Shown here: one piece after another, positions 62,898-64,000 of the stretch
Position numbering within the stretch: position 1 is the stretch's first letter
Layout of the letters: each line of letters begins with the position of its first letter
Origin: Streptomyces liliiviolaceus
GTDB taxonomy: Bacteria > Actinomycetota > Actinomycetes > Streptomycetales > Streptomycetaceae
Assembly (NCBI RefSeq): GCF_018070025.1
Contig: NZ_JAGPYQ010000001.1
Coordinates: 4,526,001-4,590,000, forward strand
DNA length: 64,000 bases
Direction: 5' to 3'
Notes under the pieces: model-generated
Seen by the model: the letters and a program-made list of their open reading frames with translations, nothing else
Told to the model about the DNA's origin: nothing
The model's database searches: none
Translations under genes and position numbers: made by a program

Positions 62898-63956
62898 TCA
62901 GGGGGCCGTGATGCCCGGAACGCGTACGCGTTCGGGGTCACCGCCGAGCAGCCGCCCGCGGGCCGCCGCGCTCACCTCGTGGGGTGAGCCGAGTGCCACG
63001 GCACTGGCCTCGTCCAGCCGGGCGAGCTGCTCGCCGGTGAGATCGACGTCGAGAGCCGCCAGGTAGTCGTCGAGCTGAGCCACCGTGCGCGGACCGATGA
63101 CGGGCACGAAGGCGGTGGCGGCGTGCCGGGCCCTCTCCCGCACCCAGGCGACGGACACCTGCGAGGCGGGCAGCCCGGTCTCCGCCGCGATCGCGCACAC
63201 GGCATCGACGACGGCGGTCCGCTGGCCGGTGCTCTCGGTGCGGATCACCCGGCCCTTCCAGTCGGTGAGCCGCCCCTCGGCGCCGGTGCGGTACTTGCCC
63301 GTCAGCAGCCCGCCGCCCAGCGGTGACCACAGGCCGACGCCGAGACCGAGGCTCTGCGCCATCGGCAGCAGTTCACGCTCGGCTGTGCGGTCGGCCAGGC
63401 TGTACTCGGTCTGGATGGCGGTGACCGGTGCCAGGTGCCGGAGTTCCGCGATCGTCACCGCCCGGGAGACCTGCCACGCCGGGAAGTTCGACAGGCCCGC
63501 GTGCAGGATCTTCCCGGCCCGCACCAGGTCGTCCAGGGCGCCGAGGATCTCCTCCAGGGGAGTGACCGTGTCGGGGAAGTGCGCCCAGTACAGGTCGATG
63601 TAGTCGGTGGACAACCGCGCCAGGCTCGCCTCCACCGACCGGACGATGTTCTTGCGGCTGTTGCCGGTACCGGAGATCCGCGGCTGCGCGGTGGAGCCGT
63701 AGCCGAACTTGGTCGCCAGCACGAAGTGGTCGCGGTCGGCGGCGAGGAAGTCACCGAGGAGTTCCTCCGCCTGGCCGAACTGGTAGCAGTCGGCGGTGTC
63801 GATCAACGTACCGCCGGCGTCGGCGAACCGGTCGAACACCTTGCGGGCCTCGTCGGGTTCGGCTCCGCCGCCCCACCGCGTCCCGAAGTTGACCGTGCCC
63901 AGTGCGTACTCCGACACCCGCAGGCCCGTGCCGCGTCCGAAGGTCGTGTACCGCAT
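62898..63956 (-). CDS. Aldo/keto reductase
   Basis: 352 aa, ATG at 63956 preceded by CAGGAG. The Asp-Tyr-Lys-His tetrad is visible: GGTLIDTADCYQFGQAEELL, then VLATKFGYG and DLYWAHFPD. NADPH-site sequence VPVIGPRTVAQLDDYLAAL lies near the C-terminus. It most resembles the AKR families acting on small ketones and aldehydes. In this locus it could reduce a polyketide intermediate or detoxify, which is inference. Only 44 bp of upstream sequence are in the window, so its promoter or an upstream operon gene is not seen. Confidence 0.92.
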   Translation of the reverse strand: MRYTTFGRGTGLRVSEYALGTVNFGTRWGGGAEPDEARKVFDRFADAGGTLIDTADCYQFGQAEELLGDFLAADRDHFVLATKFGYGSTAQPRISGTGNSRKNIVRSVEASLARLSTDYIDLYWAHFPDTVTPLEEILGALDDLVRAGKILHAGLSNFPAWQVSRAVTIAELRHLAPVTAIQTEYSLADRTAERELLPMAQSLGLGVGLWSPLGGGLLTGKYRTGAEGRLTDWKGRVIRTESTGQRTAVVDAVCAIAAETGLPASQVSVAWVRERARHAATAFVPVIGPRTVAQLDDYLAALDVDLTGEQLARLDEASAVALGSPHEVSAAARGRLLGGDPERVRVPGITAP

Positions 63957-64000
63957 GTCGACTCCTGTCACCCTGTAGCTCCTGTCACCGCTGTCCTCGG

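Noticed and set aside
1..64000. CRISPR arrays and tRNA/rRNA genes
   Set aside because: No regularly spaced repeats and no cloverleaf or rRNA-like segments were recognised on either strand by eye.

Overview
The window is very GC-rich, with strong third-position G/C bias, frequent GTG starts and families typical of the genus (SARP, LAL, ANTAR, CebR-like LacI, DUF6131, DUF317, SpdB-like genes and IS110/ISL3/IS5 relics). It is almost certainly from a Streptomyces or close relative. The high density of insertion-sequence relics and broken genes suggests an accessory region such as a chromosome arm.

Layout. 0-9.7 kb: 3' end of a LAL regulator; an IS5-family element inserted in an IS110 remnant; a NarL-type two-component pair divergent from an exported alpha/beta-hydrolase; a second broken IS110. 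9.7-13.1 kb: a ThDP enzyme and an FMN glutamate-synthase-like oxidoreductase. 13.1-18.4 kb: decayed region with MMPL, AhpD, GAF and ANTAR fragments, an IS21 scrap and a DUF6131 micro-gene. 18.8-22.5 kb: cellulose module (CebR-like repressor, two operators, GH12-CBM2 cellulase, AA10-CBM2 LPMO). 22.7-25.2 kb: second NarL-type pair whose kinase carries an unusual C-terminal extension.

25.3-35.2 kb is an island with a methyltransferase relic, a Fic-type toxin-antitoxin operon with a concentric palindromic operator, SpdB-like and DUF317 genes of actinomycete conjugative elements, ISL3 and IS110 relics, and regulator/oxidoreductase pairs. 35.2-42.4 kb: a large subtilase and a DUF3152 zincin on the minus strand, divergent from an OmpR-type regulator/kinase/lipoprotein operon. 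42.4-49.5 kb: ArsR and Tn3 relics, 4-hydroxybenzoate hydroxylase with an AraC regulator, a broken siderophore-interacting protein, an SDR/XRE pair, IS110 scraps and a hypothetical gene.

49.6-64 kb looks like a polyketide locus: an SHMT-fold PLP enzyme, a SnoaL-like protein, a SARP activator with two TTA codons, and an iterative type I PKS of the 6-methylsalicylate/naphthoate type (KS-AT-TH/DH-KR-ACP). The PKS frame is cut inside the KR by one in-frame TAG that sits where the family normally has tryptophan. A berberine-bridge-type flavoenzyme, a LysR regulator, a lipocalin-like protein and an aldo/keto reductase follow. A repeated GAGTACC heptamer with 11-bp period upstream of the PKS is a candidate SARP operator. 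TTA codons in the SARP and the PLP gene point to bldA control.
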